From contig CAVKGV010000002.1 of NCBI GenBank assembly GCA_963656065.1, positions 62,001 through 126,000 of the forward strand: a DNA stretch of 64,000 bases. The letters are read 5' to 3'. The number at the start of each line of letters is the position of its first letter. Position 1 is the stretch's first letter. Of this stretch, positions 35,343 through 43,347 are shown piece after piece. The translations under genes were made by a program, and so were the position numbers. Under the pieces are notes generated by a model. It was given only the letters and a program-made list of their open reading frames with translations. It made no database searches and had not been told where the DNA came from. The stretch is from Hallerella sp963656065. Its GTDB lineage: Bacteria; Fibrobacterota; Fibrobacteria; Fibrobacterales; Fibrobacteraceae.

Positions 35343-35933
35343 ATGAACGCCGAAAAGAAAGACGATGAAAAAGAAAAGGAACAGTCGCCGGACTTTATGA
35401 AGAAGGCCGATGAATTCTTTTCGAACAACCGGAAAATTTTCCTGTGGAACCAGGTGGACGATGAAAGCGCGGCAAAAATCGTGAAGCAGCTGCTGTATCT
35501 CGATTCGCTTTCCCACGACGACATCATCTTCTTTATCAACAGCCCGGGCGGCGTGATTTCGAGCGGACTTGCCATTTACGACTGCATGAACGCAATCCAG
35601 AGCGATGTCGTGACCGTTTGCTGCGGACAGGCCGCTTCGATGGGAGCGGTGCTTCTGACCGCCGGTGCAAAGGGAAAGCGTTACGCATGGCCGTCTGCCA
35701 GGATTATGATTCACCAGCCTTTAATCCAGGGACAGATGGAAGGCCCCGCAAGCGACATCAAGATTCAAGCGGAAGAAATGCTCCGAATCCGTTCGATTAC
35801 AACGGGAATCATCGCGAAAACGACCGGGAAATCGATTGAAGAAGTCGATCGGGACACGGAACGGGACAACTTTATGTCGGCAGAAGAGGCGAAAGCCTAT
35901 GGACTTGTCGATGAAGTGAATAGCATCATCTGA
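35343..35933 (+). CDS. clpP: ATP-dependent Clp protease proteolytic subunit
   Basis: A 196-residue ClpP. After a short charged N-terminal tail (about 20 residues) comes the fold: INSPGGVISSGLAIYD, nucleophile Ser99 in GQAASMGA, His124 in MIHQP, and Asp in DRDTERD (near 169-175). The serine protease tetradecamer degrades substrates fed by ClpX or ClpA. No clpX is adjacent. Ribosome-binding site GGAG precedes the ATG. The stop and ftsY start share a base (TGATG), so ClpP and FtsY are co-translated. Confidence 0.95.
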   Translation: MNAEKKDDEKEKEQSPDFMKKADEFFSNNRKIFLWNQVDDESAAKIVKQLLYLDSLSHDDIIFFINSPGGVISSGLAIYDCMNAIQSDVVTVCCGQAASMGAVLLTAGAKGKRYAWPSARIMIHQPLIQGQMEGPASDIKIQAEEMLRIRSITTGIIAKTTGKSIEEVDRDTERDNFMSAEEAKAYGLVDEVNSII

Positions 35934-36835
35934 TGGGATTCTTTTCGGCGATAAGAAGCGGACTGGCCAAGACCCGCGACGCGCTCCTCGGCGAAATCAA
36001 AGGCATTGCCGGCAAGGGAAAAGTCACCGACGAGATGCTCGAAGACTTAGAAGAGCGCCTGATCAAGGCGGACGTGGGAACTTCCGCCGCGTTCATGCTC
36101 ACAGATGCGCTCCGCGAAGAAGCTCTCGGGAAGTCGCTTTCGGAATCGGAAGTACTCGACATCTTACGCTCCGAGGCGGAACGTTTTCTGGTCGATCCGC
36201 CGAAATTCGAGTTCAAAGGAAAGCCGCACGTAGTTCTGGTCATCGGCGTAAACGGCGCCGGGAAAACGACGACAATCGGAAAACTCGCCAAGAAATTTGC
36301 GGACGAAGGCCACAAGGTGATGATCGCCGCGGCGGACACGTTCCGGGCAGCGGCAATCGAGCAGCTCGAAGTCTGGGCGGAACGCGCGGGAGCGGAATTT
36401 GTCCGCCATGCGGAAGGTTCGGATCCGGCAGCGGTTGCGTTCGACGCTTGCGCGGCGGCAAAGGCTCGCGGCTGCGACATCGTTTTCATCGATACGGCGG
36501 GTCGCTTGCAGAACAAGGACTACCTGATGGAAGAGCTCGCAAAAATCGTGCGCGTTCTAAGGAAGCAAGACGCCGCCTATCCGCACGACATGATGCTCGT
36601 CATCGACGGCAACACCGGACAGAACGCGATAAGCCAAGCGAAGGTTTTCAACCAGAGCTTTCCCTTGACCGGGCTTGTCGTGACAAAACTCGACGGTACG
36701 GCGCACGGAGGCTCGGTTCTCTCGATAGCGAGTTCGCTCAAGGTTCCAATCCGCTGGGTGGGAATGGGCGAACGCATCGACCAGCTCGTGCCTTTCAACA
36801 AGGCGGAATATGTCGAGGGGCTTTTCAAGGCGTAA
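35933..36835 (+). CDS. ftsY: signal recognition particle receptor FtsY
   Basis: A 300-residue SRP GTPase. A short N domain (SGLAKTRDALLGEI, then LEERLIKADVGTSAAFML) precedes the G domain: GVNGAGKTTTIGKLA near 103, DTFRAAAIEQL, DTAGRL, TKLDGTAHGGSV and GMGERIDQLVPF. It docks ribosome-SRP complexes at the inner membrane. The long acidic A domain of enterobacterial FtsY is missing, as is usual outside that group. Its start is coupled to clpP, and the next gene starts inside its last codons. Confidence 0.96.
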   Translation: MGFFSAIRSGLAKTRDALLGEIKGIAGKGKVTDEMLEDLEERLIKADVGTSAAFMLTDALREEALGKSLSESEVLDILRSEAERFLVDPPKFEFKGKPHVVLVIGVNGAGKTTTIGKLAKKFADEGHKVMIAAADTFRAAAIEQLEVWAERAGAEFVRHAEGSDPAAVAFDACAAAKARGCDIVFIDTAGRLQNKDYLMEELAKIVRVLRKQDAAYPHDMMLVIDGNTGQNAISQAKVFNQSFPLTGLVVTKLDGTAHGGSVLSIASSLKVPIRWVGMGERIDQLVPFNKAEYVEGLFKA

Positions 36836-37172
36836 ATTTCTGCTCGGATTTTTTGCGCTTTCGGCCTGCGCCTGCACCGAGAGCGTTTCTGTTCCTAGGG
36901 AATTCGTCCGCCTATACGGAGATCTTCGCATAGCGGAACGCGAATACGGAGAAACGTCTCCCGATGGACGTATCGCGAGAATCCTCATCCTGGAAAAATA
37001 CAACTACTCGCCAGCAAAGTTCGATTCCGTCGCGGAATGGATTCAGGCAAATCCGGCTGTCTGGAACGCGTTCCAGGATTCGGTCGTCGCCTATGTAGAT
37101 TCAGTCGCCGTCGAAGCCAAAGCGATTGCGCCGCCAGGAAAAATCAACGGAGAAAAAAAAGGCAACCGATGA
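36810..37172 (+). CDS. DUF4296-like lipoprotein
   Basis: A 120-residue lipoprotein with a twin-Arg-like basic N terminus (RGFSRRKFLLGFFALSACAC) and lipobox LSAC near 19. The mature part resembles DUF4296-type small lipoproteins of FCB bacteria: FVRLYGDLRIAEREYG, ILILEKYNYSPAKFDSVAEW, then NPAVWNAFQDSVVAYVD. Function unknown. The ATG overlaps the ftsY C terminus in another frame, with AAGGCGG upstream; the stop overlaps the thioredoxin-like gene (ATGA). Confidence 0.68.
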   Translation: MSRGFSRRKFLLGFFALSACACTESVSVPREFVRLYGDLRIAEREYGETSPDGRIARILILEKYNYSPAKFDSVAEWIQANPAVWNAFQDSVVAYVDSVAVEAKAIAPPGKINGEKKGNR

Positions 37173-37639
37173 AAACTTCTTTGACATGGACGATTCTTTT
37201 CTTCGGATTTTTTTCGCTTTCGTTCGCCGATCCGGATTCGACAGCGGTCCGGTGGGAAAACTACTCCGCGGCTCTTTCCGCTGCAAAATCAGACGGCAAA
37301 ATGATCTTTGTCGATATCGTCGCCGATTGGTGCCTTCCATGCAGGGAAATGGACCGTACAACGTATCGCGACAAGACCGTCTCCACGATGCTGAATTCCA
37401 GATTTCATCCTGTGCGTTTGAACCAGGAGTCCCAGGATACGATTGAATGCGACACAAAAAGGATGACCGTCGAGCGTTGCTTTTTTGATGTCTGGAACCT
37501 GGCGGCGGTTCCTTCGTATGTGCTTATCGCTCCAAAGGGACTTTCAATCTTAACCTATTCGCAGGGGCTTTCCGCCGACGAGATGCGCATGCTTCTGATG
37601 CAATTTTTGAACAAGGAAGAGGAATGGGTTCGCCAATGA
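37169..37639 (+). CDS. secreted thioredoxin-fold protein
   Basis: A 156-residue exported protein with signal peptide TWTILFFGFFSLSFA (cleavage near 20). The thioredoxin-like domain follows, with redox motif WCLPC near 54-58 in VADWCLPCREMD, and a cis-Pro in NLAAVPSYVLI. It resembles the C-terminal domain of DsbD and is probably a periplasmic thiol reductase or chaperone. Extra cysteines (IECDTK, VERCFF) occur. ATGA overlap with the lipoprotein upstream and with the GT2 gene downstream places it in the clpP-ftsY operon. Confidence 0.8.
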   Translation: MKTSLTWTILFFGFFSLSFADPDSTAVRWENYSAALSAAKSDGKMIFVDIVADWCLPCREMDRTTYRDKTVSTMLNSRFHPVRLNQESQDTIECDTKRMTVERCFFDVWNLAAVPSYVLIAPKGLSILTYSQGLSADEMRMLLMQFLNKEEEWVRQ

Positions 37640-39258
37640 ATTTTACACCGTTAGAAATCGCTTTCTGGCTTCTCCTGTTTTTGCTCGTGCACTGCTATGT
37701 CCTCTTCCCGGTAACGCTTCCGTTTTTGAGCGAACTGTTCGTCCGGAAGAATCGTCTCCTTCTTGACAAGAAACTCCCAAAGGTTTCCATCCTGGTTTCG
37801 GCGTACAACGAAGAAGCGGTTATCGAAAAGAAAATCCTGAATTTTCTGGAACTCGACTATCCGCGGGAATCGCTCGAAATTCTAATCGGGGACGACGGCT
37901 CCTCGGACAGAACAGCGGAAATCGTCGGACGCTATGCGGCCAAGGGCATCCGGCTTATACGGGCAGCCAAGAATGCGGGAAAGGCGGCGATGTTAAACCG
38001 CTTGCAATCGGAAGCGACCGGAGAAATCCTTGTCTTTTGCGACGCCAACACGATGCTATTTCCGAACGTAATCCGAAAGCTGGTCTCTCCATTTGCCGAT
38101 CCGAAAATCGGTTGCGTCTGCGGGCACCTGATATTAACCGACAAAAGCGGCAGTCCCTTGGGTTCCGGAGAATTGAGCTATTGGGACTTTGAATCCGAAA
38201 TCAAAAAGTTCGAAGGCATTCTCGACCGATTGATCGGTGGAAACGGAGCCTTGTATGCGATTCGCAATTCGCTATACACCACTTTGCCCGTGAAGAAGAG
38301 TGTGATGGACGATTTCTTCATCCCGGTAAAAATCTTGCAAAAGGGATTTTTCTGCACATTTGATCCTAGCGCGATAGGAACCGAACAGACGTCGAAAGAA
38401 GGGACCGGAGAGTATCGCCGCAAAGTCCGTATCGGGCGGGCGAATTACAACTATTTGTTTTCCTATCTCCCGCTATTGAATCCGTTCCGTCCCCTGCTGG
38501 CGTATCTTTTCGTTTCGCACAAATTAATTCGATGGCTTACGCCACACATCATGCTTGCCATATTTATCTTGAACATCTTCCTTCTGTGGAAAATGCAACC
38601 GGTCTATTTTGTTTCTTTTGGCCTGATGATTCTTTTCCTAATCGTTGCGCTATTTAAAATTTCGGGCAGCGCCTACTATTTCTTGCTGATGAACTTTGCC
38701 ATGTTCAAAGGCAGCCTGTTGTCGTTACGAAAAGAGCATGGCGGCGGCTGGAAACGCGAAGCCCGCGGAGACGAAAACGAATCCGAAGCAAATCCAAAAA
38801 ATATCGTTCCCTTCTTCCTTGCCGCTGCGCTAAGCATCTTTGCCCTTTCAACTAACGCCGAAGCTTTTACAGCGGATGTAAGCGTAGGAACAACCAACGC
38901 GACCGAGGAAATGTCGGATTTCAACCTGGACATTTCTGGGCACTGGTGGTATCCCGTCGATCAGATGGTTTTTCTAGGCGTCGGTTTCGGCTATGAACGG
39001 CTTGGCGACATTTCGCTGTTTCCGCTTGTCGGGAGCGCCTATGTCTATCTGCCGTTCGGAAGTCTCATAATGCCCGTAGGAACGTTCGACTTGGGATTTT
39101 CCTTTGGCGACGATGCGCAGATGATCTGGCGCGCGGGCGGCGGTTTAGACGTGAAACTCGGGAGAAAATCCTCCCTCCTCGCTCTCCTGGGATACCAGAA
39201 TCTAAAAAAAGCGGGAGATTTTGTATATCTCCGCTGCGGGCTCCTGATCGAAATTTAA
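37624..39258 (+). CDS. GT2 glycosyltransferase fused to a predicted outer-membrane beta-barrel
   Basis: A 544-residue two-part protein. Residues 1-385 are a membrane GT2 family transferase: N-terminal helix EIAFWLLLFLLVHCYVLF, VSILVSAYNEEAVIEKK, DDGSSDRT, FCDANTMLF and three or four C-terminal helices (TPHIMLAIFILNIFLLW, then VSFGLMILFLIVALF). After a charged linker comes a signal-peptide-like stretch (390-414, FFLAAALSIFALSTNAEA, an A-x-A cleavage site) and a 130-residue beta-rich domain (415-544) with alternating hydrophobic strands, as in small outer-membrane barrels. No ATG, GTG or TTG lies near the junction, so the fusion is real in this DNA. ATG 37624 has an AAGGA; ATG 37636 is an alternative that overlaps the upstream stop. 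Confidence 0.78.
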   Translation: MGSPMNFTPLEIAFWLLLFLLVHCYVLFPVTLPFLSELFVRKNRLLLDKKLPKVSILVSAYNEEAVIEKKILNFLELDYPRESLEILIGDDGSSDRTAEIVGRYAAKGIRLIRAAKNAGKAAMLNRLQSEATGEILVFCDANTMLFPNVIRKLVSPFADPKIGCVCGHLILTDKSGSPLGSGELSYWDFESEIKKFEGILDRLIGGNGALYAIRNSLYTTLPVKKSVMDDFFIPVKILQKGFFCTFDPSAIGTEQTSKEGTGEYRRKVRIGRANYNYLFSYLPLLNPFRPLLAYLFVSHKLIRWLTPHIMLAIFILNIFLLWKMQPVYFVSFGLMILFLIVALFKISGSAYYFLLMNFAMFKGSLLSLRKEHGGGWKREARGDENESEANPKNIVPFFLAAALSIFALSTNAEAFTADVSVGTTNATEEMSDFNLDISGHWWYPVDQMVFLGVGFGYERLGDISLFPLVGSAYVYLPFGSLIMPVGTFDLGFSFGDDAQMIWRAGGGLDVKLGRKSSLLALLGYQNLKKAGDFVYLRCGLLIEI

Positions 39259-39331
39259 TTTATACCGACTCGTTTAGTTTGTACGCAATCAAACCGATCC
39301 TCAGGGCGCTGTTCCCCGGATTCAAAGCGAC

Positions 39332-39616
39332 TTACTCGACAACCAACTCTTCGTTTTGAACATTTAAATCCGCAACGATTTCGAGCGCTTCCGGTTCTTC
39401 CAAAAATCTAGCAACAAGTCCTGTGCGCTTCTCGTGACTCTCGTGAGCCTCAAGCTCCACGATGTCGTCGATTTCCACATCGATGACCGCCTTGTCCGTC
39501 ACAGGAATCTTGATTTTCATTCCCTTGGCGATACTGCCATCCAAGATGGAACCACGAAAAATCAAACTTTTTTGATCTTCACCGAATAGAGTTCTTTTCA
39601 CGTAGAATTTTGCCAT
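39332..39616 (-). CDS. EF-Tu domain 2-like beta-barrel protein
   Basis: A 94-residue protein, start ATG 39616. Its beta pattern (FYVKRTLFGEDQKSLIFRGS, SIAKGMKIKIPV, VIDVEIDDIVEL, KRTGLVARFLEEPEAL) resembles domain 2 of EF-Tu-type translation factors as a stand-alone domain. Function is unknown: it could bind RNA or a partner protein, but nothing here shows it. It is divergent from mqnA with only 24 bases between the two start codons. Confidence 0.6.
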   Translation of the reverse strand: MAKFYVKRTLFGEDQKSLIFRGSILDGSIAKGMKIKIPVTDKAVIDVEIDDIVELEAHESHEKRTGLVARFLEEPEALEIVADLNVQNEELVVE

Positions 39617-39640
39617 ACGACAAAAAGTTAAATTATTCTC

Positions 39641-40450
39641 ATGAACTTGGTTGTCGGAAGAATCCCTTTTTTGGTCTGTGCACCGTTTTTTCATCTCTTT
39701 TTGCGCGACCGTTCACTTTGCCGCGAAATTTCCTTTGACGACGGGGTGCCCAGCGCACTGAACAGAAAACTCTGGAACGGAGAAATTCACTTGGCTCCGG
39801 CTTCTTCGATTGCATACGCCAAGGCCCCGGAAGACTTGGTGCTCGCTCCAGACATCTGCACATCTTGCCGATTGGAAGTTCATTCGGTGGAACTTTTTTC
39901 CAGATTTCCCATCGAGGAGCTTTCCCAAAAACGGATTTATTTAACCGCACAGAGCGGGACGTCTGTCGCGCTTTTGCGCATCATCTGCTCGCAATATCTG
40001 AACATCTCTCCGCAATATGTAAATGACCGCGCACACTGCGACGCAGCTCTTCTCATCGGCGACGAAGCCCTGGTGGAAAAGAAGACCGCTTCATGGCCGT
40101 TCCGCTACGACCTGGCGCTTCTGTGGCGAAAGTGGCAAGGGCTTCCCTTTGTTTTTGGCGCTTGGAGCGTTCACCGGTCGGCGCTTTCTCCCGAAATGCT
40201 TCCGCGGACAAAACGGTTCCTGACGCTTGTGCAGGAATCGATCGACGAATTTCGAAAGGATTCTGCCCGGGCTCTTTCCCTTTGGGCGGAACGCTACACG
40301 GTTCCGTTCACGGCGGAAGAACTGAAAGGTTATTACGATTCGTTGGACTACGAATTTACGGAAGAGCGAAAACGGTCGCTCCAAATCTATTTTAAACTGT
40401 GCGCTGCTGAAGGAATTTTTGACGCTGCGCCGCCGCTGCGCTTTTTATAA
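39641..40450 (+). CDS. mqnA: chorismate dehydratase MqnA (futalosine pathway)
   Basis: A 269-residue MqnA/MqnD-family enzyme. The N terminus VGRIPFLVCAPFFHLF matches the family start, then LNRKLWNGEIHLAPASSIAYA. A strand/helix region with SGTSVALLRIICSQYL and CDAALLIGDEALV completes the periplasmic-binding-protein-like fold. MqnA dehydrates chorismate to 3-enolpyruvylbenzoate at the start of futalosine-type menaquinone synthesis. The S-x-x-Q-S/GTS pattern fits MqnA better than MqnD. The final 59 bases overlap eda on the other strand. Confidence 0.8.
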   Translation: MNLVVGRIPFLVCAPFFHLFLRDRSLCREISFDDGVPSALNRKLWNGEIHLAPASSIAYAKAPEDLVLAPDICTSCRLEVHSVELFSRFPIEELSQKRIYLTAQSGTSVALLRIICSQYLNISPQYVNDRAHCDAALLIGDEALVEKKTASWPFRYDLALLWRKWQGLPFVFGAWSVHRSALSPEMLPRTKRFLTLVQESIDEFRKDSARALSLWAERYTVPFTAEELKGYYDSLDYEFTEERKRSLQIYFKLCAAEGIFDAAPPLRFL

Positions 40451-41066
40451 ATCCGGAAAGTTTCTGCGCGATACTTTCCCAGGCGTTTTCCCGCATGAGC
40501 GATGGTTTGAAAATGCTCCCGCCAAATGCGACCAAATCCGATCCGCCCAGGATAAATTCCTGAACATTTTCCACGGAAACGCCTCCGCAAGCGAGCAGCG
40601 GAATATCGCGGAACGGCCCGCGCAACGCCTTGATGTAAGCGGGTCCCCCAACGCAGTTCACCGGAAAAACCTTGACGCATGTCGCTCCGGCATCGTACGC
40701 ATACTGGACCTCTGTCGGGGAAAGCGCTCCGGGGATACAAGGAACATTCTCACGGACGCATTTCTGGATAACATCCCGGACCGTATTCGGCGAAACGATG
40801 AATTCCGCGCCAGCCGAAAGGGCGCATTCGAGATCCCGGATATTGCGCACGGTTCCCGCTCCGACCGAAATGCCAAAAGGACGCGCCGCAATTTTGAGCT
40901 TTTCGATGATACTTGCCGCCGCAGACGTATTCATGGTGACTTCGATGGCTTTCAGTCCGCATTCCGCGGAAACTTTGGCACAGGCTTCTTCGGCGCCTTC
41001 CGGGATGTCGCGCAAAATTCCCACAACAGGAACATCTTGGAGAAATGTCAAAAAGTTCATCGGCAT
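40392..41066 (-). CDS. eda: 2-dehydro-3-deoxy-phosphogluconate (KDPG) aldolase
   Basis: A 224-residue TIM-barrel class I aldolase (Eda/KHG). It begins VPVVGILRDIPEGAEE, with AIEVTMNT (catalytic Glu), VGAGTVRNI, EFIVSPNT and the Schiff-base Lys in TCVKVFPVN near 133, ending GGVSVENVQEFILGGSDLVAFG. It splits KDPG into pyruvate and glyceraldehyde 3-phosphate in the Entner-Doudoroff pathway, or cleaves 4-hydroxy-2-oxoglutarate. The C-terminal Gln/Ala-rich tail is encoded over the mqnA 3' end. It is last in an operon behind the ligand-binding protein. Confidence 0.92.
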   Translation of the reverse strand: MPMNFLTFLQDVPVVGILRDIPEGAEEACAKVSAECGLKAIEVTMNTSAAASIIEKLKIAARPFGISVGAGTVRNIRDLECALSAGAEFIVSPNTVRDVIQKCVRENVPCIPGALSPTEVQYAYDAGATCVKVFPVNCVGGPAYIKALRGPFRDIPLLACGGVSVENVQEFILGGSDLVAFGGSIFKPSLMRENAWESIAQKLSGFIKSAAAAQRQKFLQQRTV

Positions 41067-41098
41067 AACAATCTCTTTTGCAAAACAACCCGTTCAAA

Positions 41099-42868
41099 TC
41101 ATTTCGCCGGGCAGGCCGTCCGATTTACGAATGCGCCGGAATCGACGCCCATAATCCGAACATTCGCGTTTGCACCTTTTTCAAAGCGAATATTTCCATA
41201 GACGCCCTGGAAGTTTTTCTGCGAATGGATTTTTCCCACCAGATTCGTCTCGCCGGAAACGAGCAGGGAAAACACGATGTCCGCGGCGCTGTAAGAAAGC
41301 CCGCTCACCTTGTCCGCCTTGGGTTCCTCATTCCACTTGGACTTGTAATCGGAACGGAAATTCTCAAACCGACCGTCCGGATCTTCGCCGGTAAAGGCAA
41401 CGCTGAAATAGGAACCTTCCACAAGCTTCTTGCCCTCGTCGATCAGGTCCGCACCATACCAGCCCGAAGTTCCGAGGAGAGTCCCGCTCAGCTTGTGGAA
41501 TGCGACCTGCCGCGCGATAAGGCCCGCATCCGAAGGACTTGAGCTCGGGATGAAAATCCCCGGGATATTGAAGACAGAATCCTGCAAGAAGGAACGCCTG
41601 TCCTTTGCAGGGATGGCATCAAGATCCTTTGCTCCGCGAGCGATGTTTTTCCGGTGCAGAAGCTGTTCAAAGCGAGACGCCCGAAGCTTGCGGAATTCCG
41701 TCGTATAGTCGGGATGTCCCTCTTCGAATTCCTGCACGGCGACAACCACTGCGCCACGGCTTTCCACCGCCCGCTTAAAGCTTTGCGTCATCGCCGTCCC
41801 AAAATCCCCGATCGGGGAGAGAATCGCGAATTCACGAAGTCCGAGGCAATCGACCGAATACCTGGCAATTCCCATGGCCAGATTGTCCATGCTCACATTC
41901 ACCTGGAAAATATTCGGCCCCATTCGGGAAATTCCCGCATCGGTCGCCGTCGGCGTAAGCATCGGAATTTTGGGATGCGAAGAGCCGAGCCATGCCGCGA
42001 CCGCCGCAGAAGGCGCGCTCATCAACGGACCGACAATTGCGACGACGCTGTCCTGGGCCACCGCTTGCCGTGCCCGTCGAAGCGCCTCTACCGCATCTGC
42101 CCGCGTATCCGCAATGCGGAGGTTCACCTTGCCGTTCAAGTTCGCCTTTTCGAAAGCGAGTCGGACGCCCTTCACCGCATCGGCGCCAAACTCCGCAAAA
42201 TCCCCCGACATCGGCGCGAGCACGAGGACCGTCGGGACCGAAGCCTTTCCCTCCAAAGCGGAAAGAGCTTCCTGCGCCCGATTCACCAAGTTTTCGTCTT
42301 CCTTTGCCGCTACAACCTTTTTATACCAATATCGCGCAGCCTTGAAATTTTTCTGTTTCGAAAGTTCCGCTCCCAACCGCAGCCATGTCGCATTCGCCAC
42401 CGCATGGTTCAGCTGCGCCCGGTCCGCAATCGAAGAAAGCAGGGAAACCGGCAGCCGGGAATCCTCCGAAATGGTTTTCAGGAGAAGTCGCTTTGCGTTT
42501 GCGCTCAGTGCGGAATCCTTGCTGTAGGAAATCACATTCAAAAGCATTTCTACGCCAGCAGCGACAGAATCTTTCAGCAAGCGCTCGGCAACAATCGTTT
42601 CCACCCCGGCGCGATACGGGCTTCCCGCGTAATATTCCAAAAAACGAGACGACAGCGCTTTCAAGTTCGCCGTATCCCCGGAACTCGCCAGGCACTTCGC
42701 GAGCTCCTCGACAGACTTTGCCCCGTCCGCCGTTAAAACCTTCTTGTCGGGAATGGGCTTTACGACCGAAACTCCCGCAACGGAACAAACGCTCTCCTCT
42801 GCGGAAAACGCAACCGAGGCGCACAAAAGGACAACAGCGACAACCAGAGATCTAAAACGCCCACGCAT
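41099..42868 (-). CDS. periplasmic ligand-binding protein (Peripla_BP_6/LpoA-like)
   Basis: A 589-residue exported protein. The signal peptide (LVVAVVLLCASVAFSAEE, cleavage near 23) is followed by a helical TPR-like region (about 50-205, with FKAARYWYKKVVAAKED). A two-lobed type I periplasmic-binding domain follows (VLVLAPMSGDFAEFGADAVKG, then VVAIVGPLMSAPSAAVA and FAILSPIGDFGTAM). The order TPR plus Peripla_BP_6 matches LpoA-type penicillin-binding-protein activators and some branched-chain amino-acid receptors. No permease is adjacent, which favours a peptidoglycan or scaffold role over transport (inference). Confidence 0.8.
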   Translation of the reverse strand: MRGRFRSLVVAVVLLCASVAFSAEESVCSVAGVSVVKPIPDKKVLTADGAKSVEELAKCLASSGDTANLKALSSRFLEYYAGSPYRAGVETIVAERLLKDSVAAGVEMLLNVISYSKDSALSANAKRLLLKTISEDSRLPVSLLSSIADRAQLNHAVANATWLRLGAELSKQKNFKAARYWYKKVVAAKEDENLVNRAQEALSALEGKASVPTVLVLAPMSGDFAEFGADAVKGVRLAFEKANLNGKVNLRIADTRADAVEALRRARQAVAQDSVVAIVGPLMSAPSAAVAAWLGSSHPKIPMLTPTATDAGISRMGPNIFQVNVSMDNLAMGIARYSVDCLGLREFAILSPIGDFGTAMTQSFKRAVESRGAVVVAVQEFEEGHPDYTTEFRKLRASRFEQLLHRKNIARGAKDLDAIPAKDRRSFLQDSVFNIPGIFIPSSSPSDAGLIARQVAFHKLSGTLLGTSGWYGADLIDEGKKLVEGSYFSVAFTGEDPDGRFENFRSDYKSKWNEEPKADKVSGLSYSAADIVFSLLVSGETNLVGKIHSQKNFQGVYGNIRFEKGANANVRIMGVDSGAFVNRTACPAK

Positions 42869-42877
42869 GAATTTTCC

Positions 42878-43198
42878 TCAATCTTTTTTCGCACCCGCTT
42901 CCTGGATGACGACATGTTCTTTCTTGATGCTCTTCTGCATGCTTTCCGTGAGCTTCGCCCAATCGACGACATCTACCCGAAACGGCAAATCCCTATCGGC
43001 AAAAGCCTTTTCTACAACCAGCATTTCTTCGACCGGGATAGGCTTTTCGGAAACGACAACGACATTCAGGGCGGATTCCGGCGTAAGATCGATTCCGGTC
43101 ACCCGCGGGCCGTAAGCATCCACTTCCAAGCCTTCAAAGTGGGCGTTCAATATTCGCTGGATAGTTTCCAGTTGGCATTTTTCCAAACAAAGTTGCAT
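42878..43198 (-). CDS. degenerate MNT-type nucleotidyltransferase
   Basis: A 106-residue protein with the minimal-nucleotidyltransferase fold. AYGPRVTG (28-35) stands where GSRARG is expected. The catalytic S-D-x-D-L is ESALNVVV, so both Asp are lost (A43, N45). The C terminus (LPFRVDVVDWAKL, then VVIQEAG) is well kept. It is most likely a catalytically dead member kept for binding. The ATG at 43198 is favoured over a TTG at 43207. It has no Shine-Dalgarno but sits 7 nt behind a TATATTTG box. It is co-directional with the ligand-binding protein, 9 bases upstream of it. Confidence 0.75.
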   Translation of the reverse strand: MQLCLEKCQLETIQRILNAHFEGLEVDAYGPRVTGIDLTPESALNVVVVSEKPIPVEEMLVVEKAFADRDLPFRVDVVDWAKLTESMQKSIKKEHVVIQEAGAKKD

Positions 43199-43204
43199 AA
43201 TGCG

Positions 43205-43235
43205 CAAATATAGAAAATCGGGAAAAAATCACAAA
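43205..43235 (-). promoter_or_regulatory. TTTG-N19-TATATTTG promoter for the nucleotidyltransferase-like operon
   Basis: On the minus strand TTTG is followed by 19 bases and TATATTTG, a full match to the Bacteroidetes-type consensus. The ATG begins about 6 nt after the box. This is the clearest promoter of its kind in the window. Confidence 0.55.
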
Positions 43236-43347
43236 CAGCAAGTTTTTCCCGGAGAGAGATGAAGAAAATCCTCTTTTTATCCCCAAAAACAGGCTTTTTA
43301 TCCAATGGACCCGACAAAAAATTTACAAAAAAGCCATTTTTAATCCC

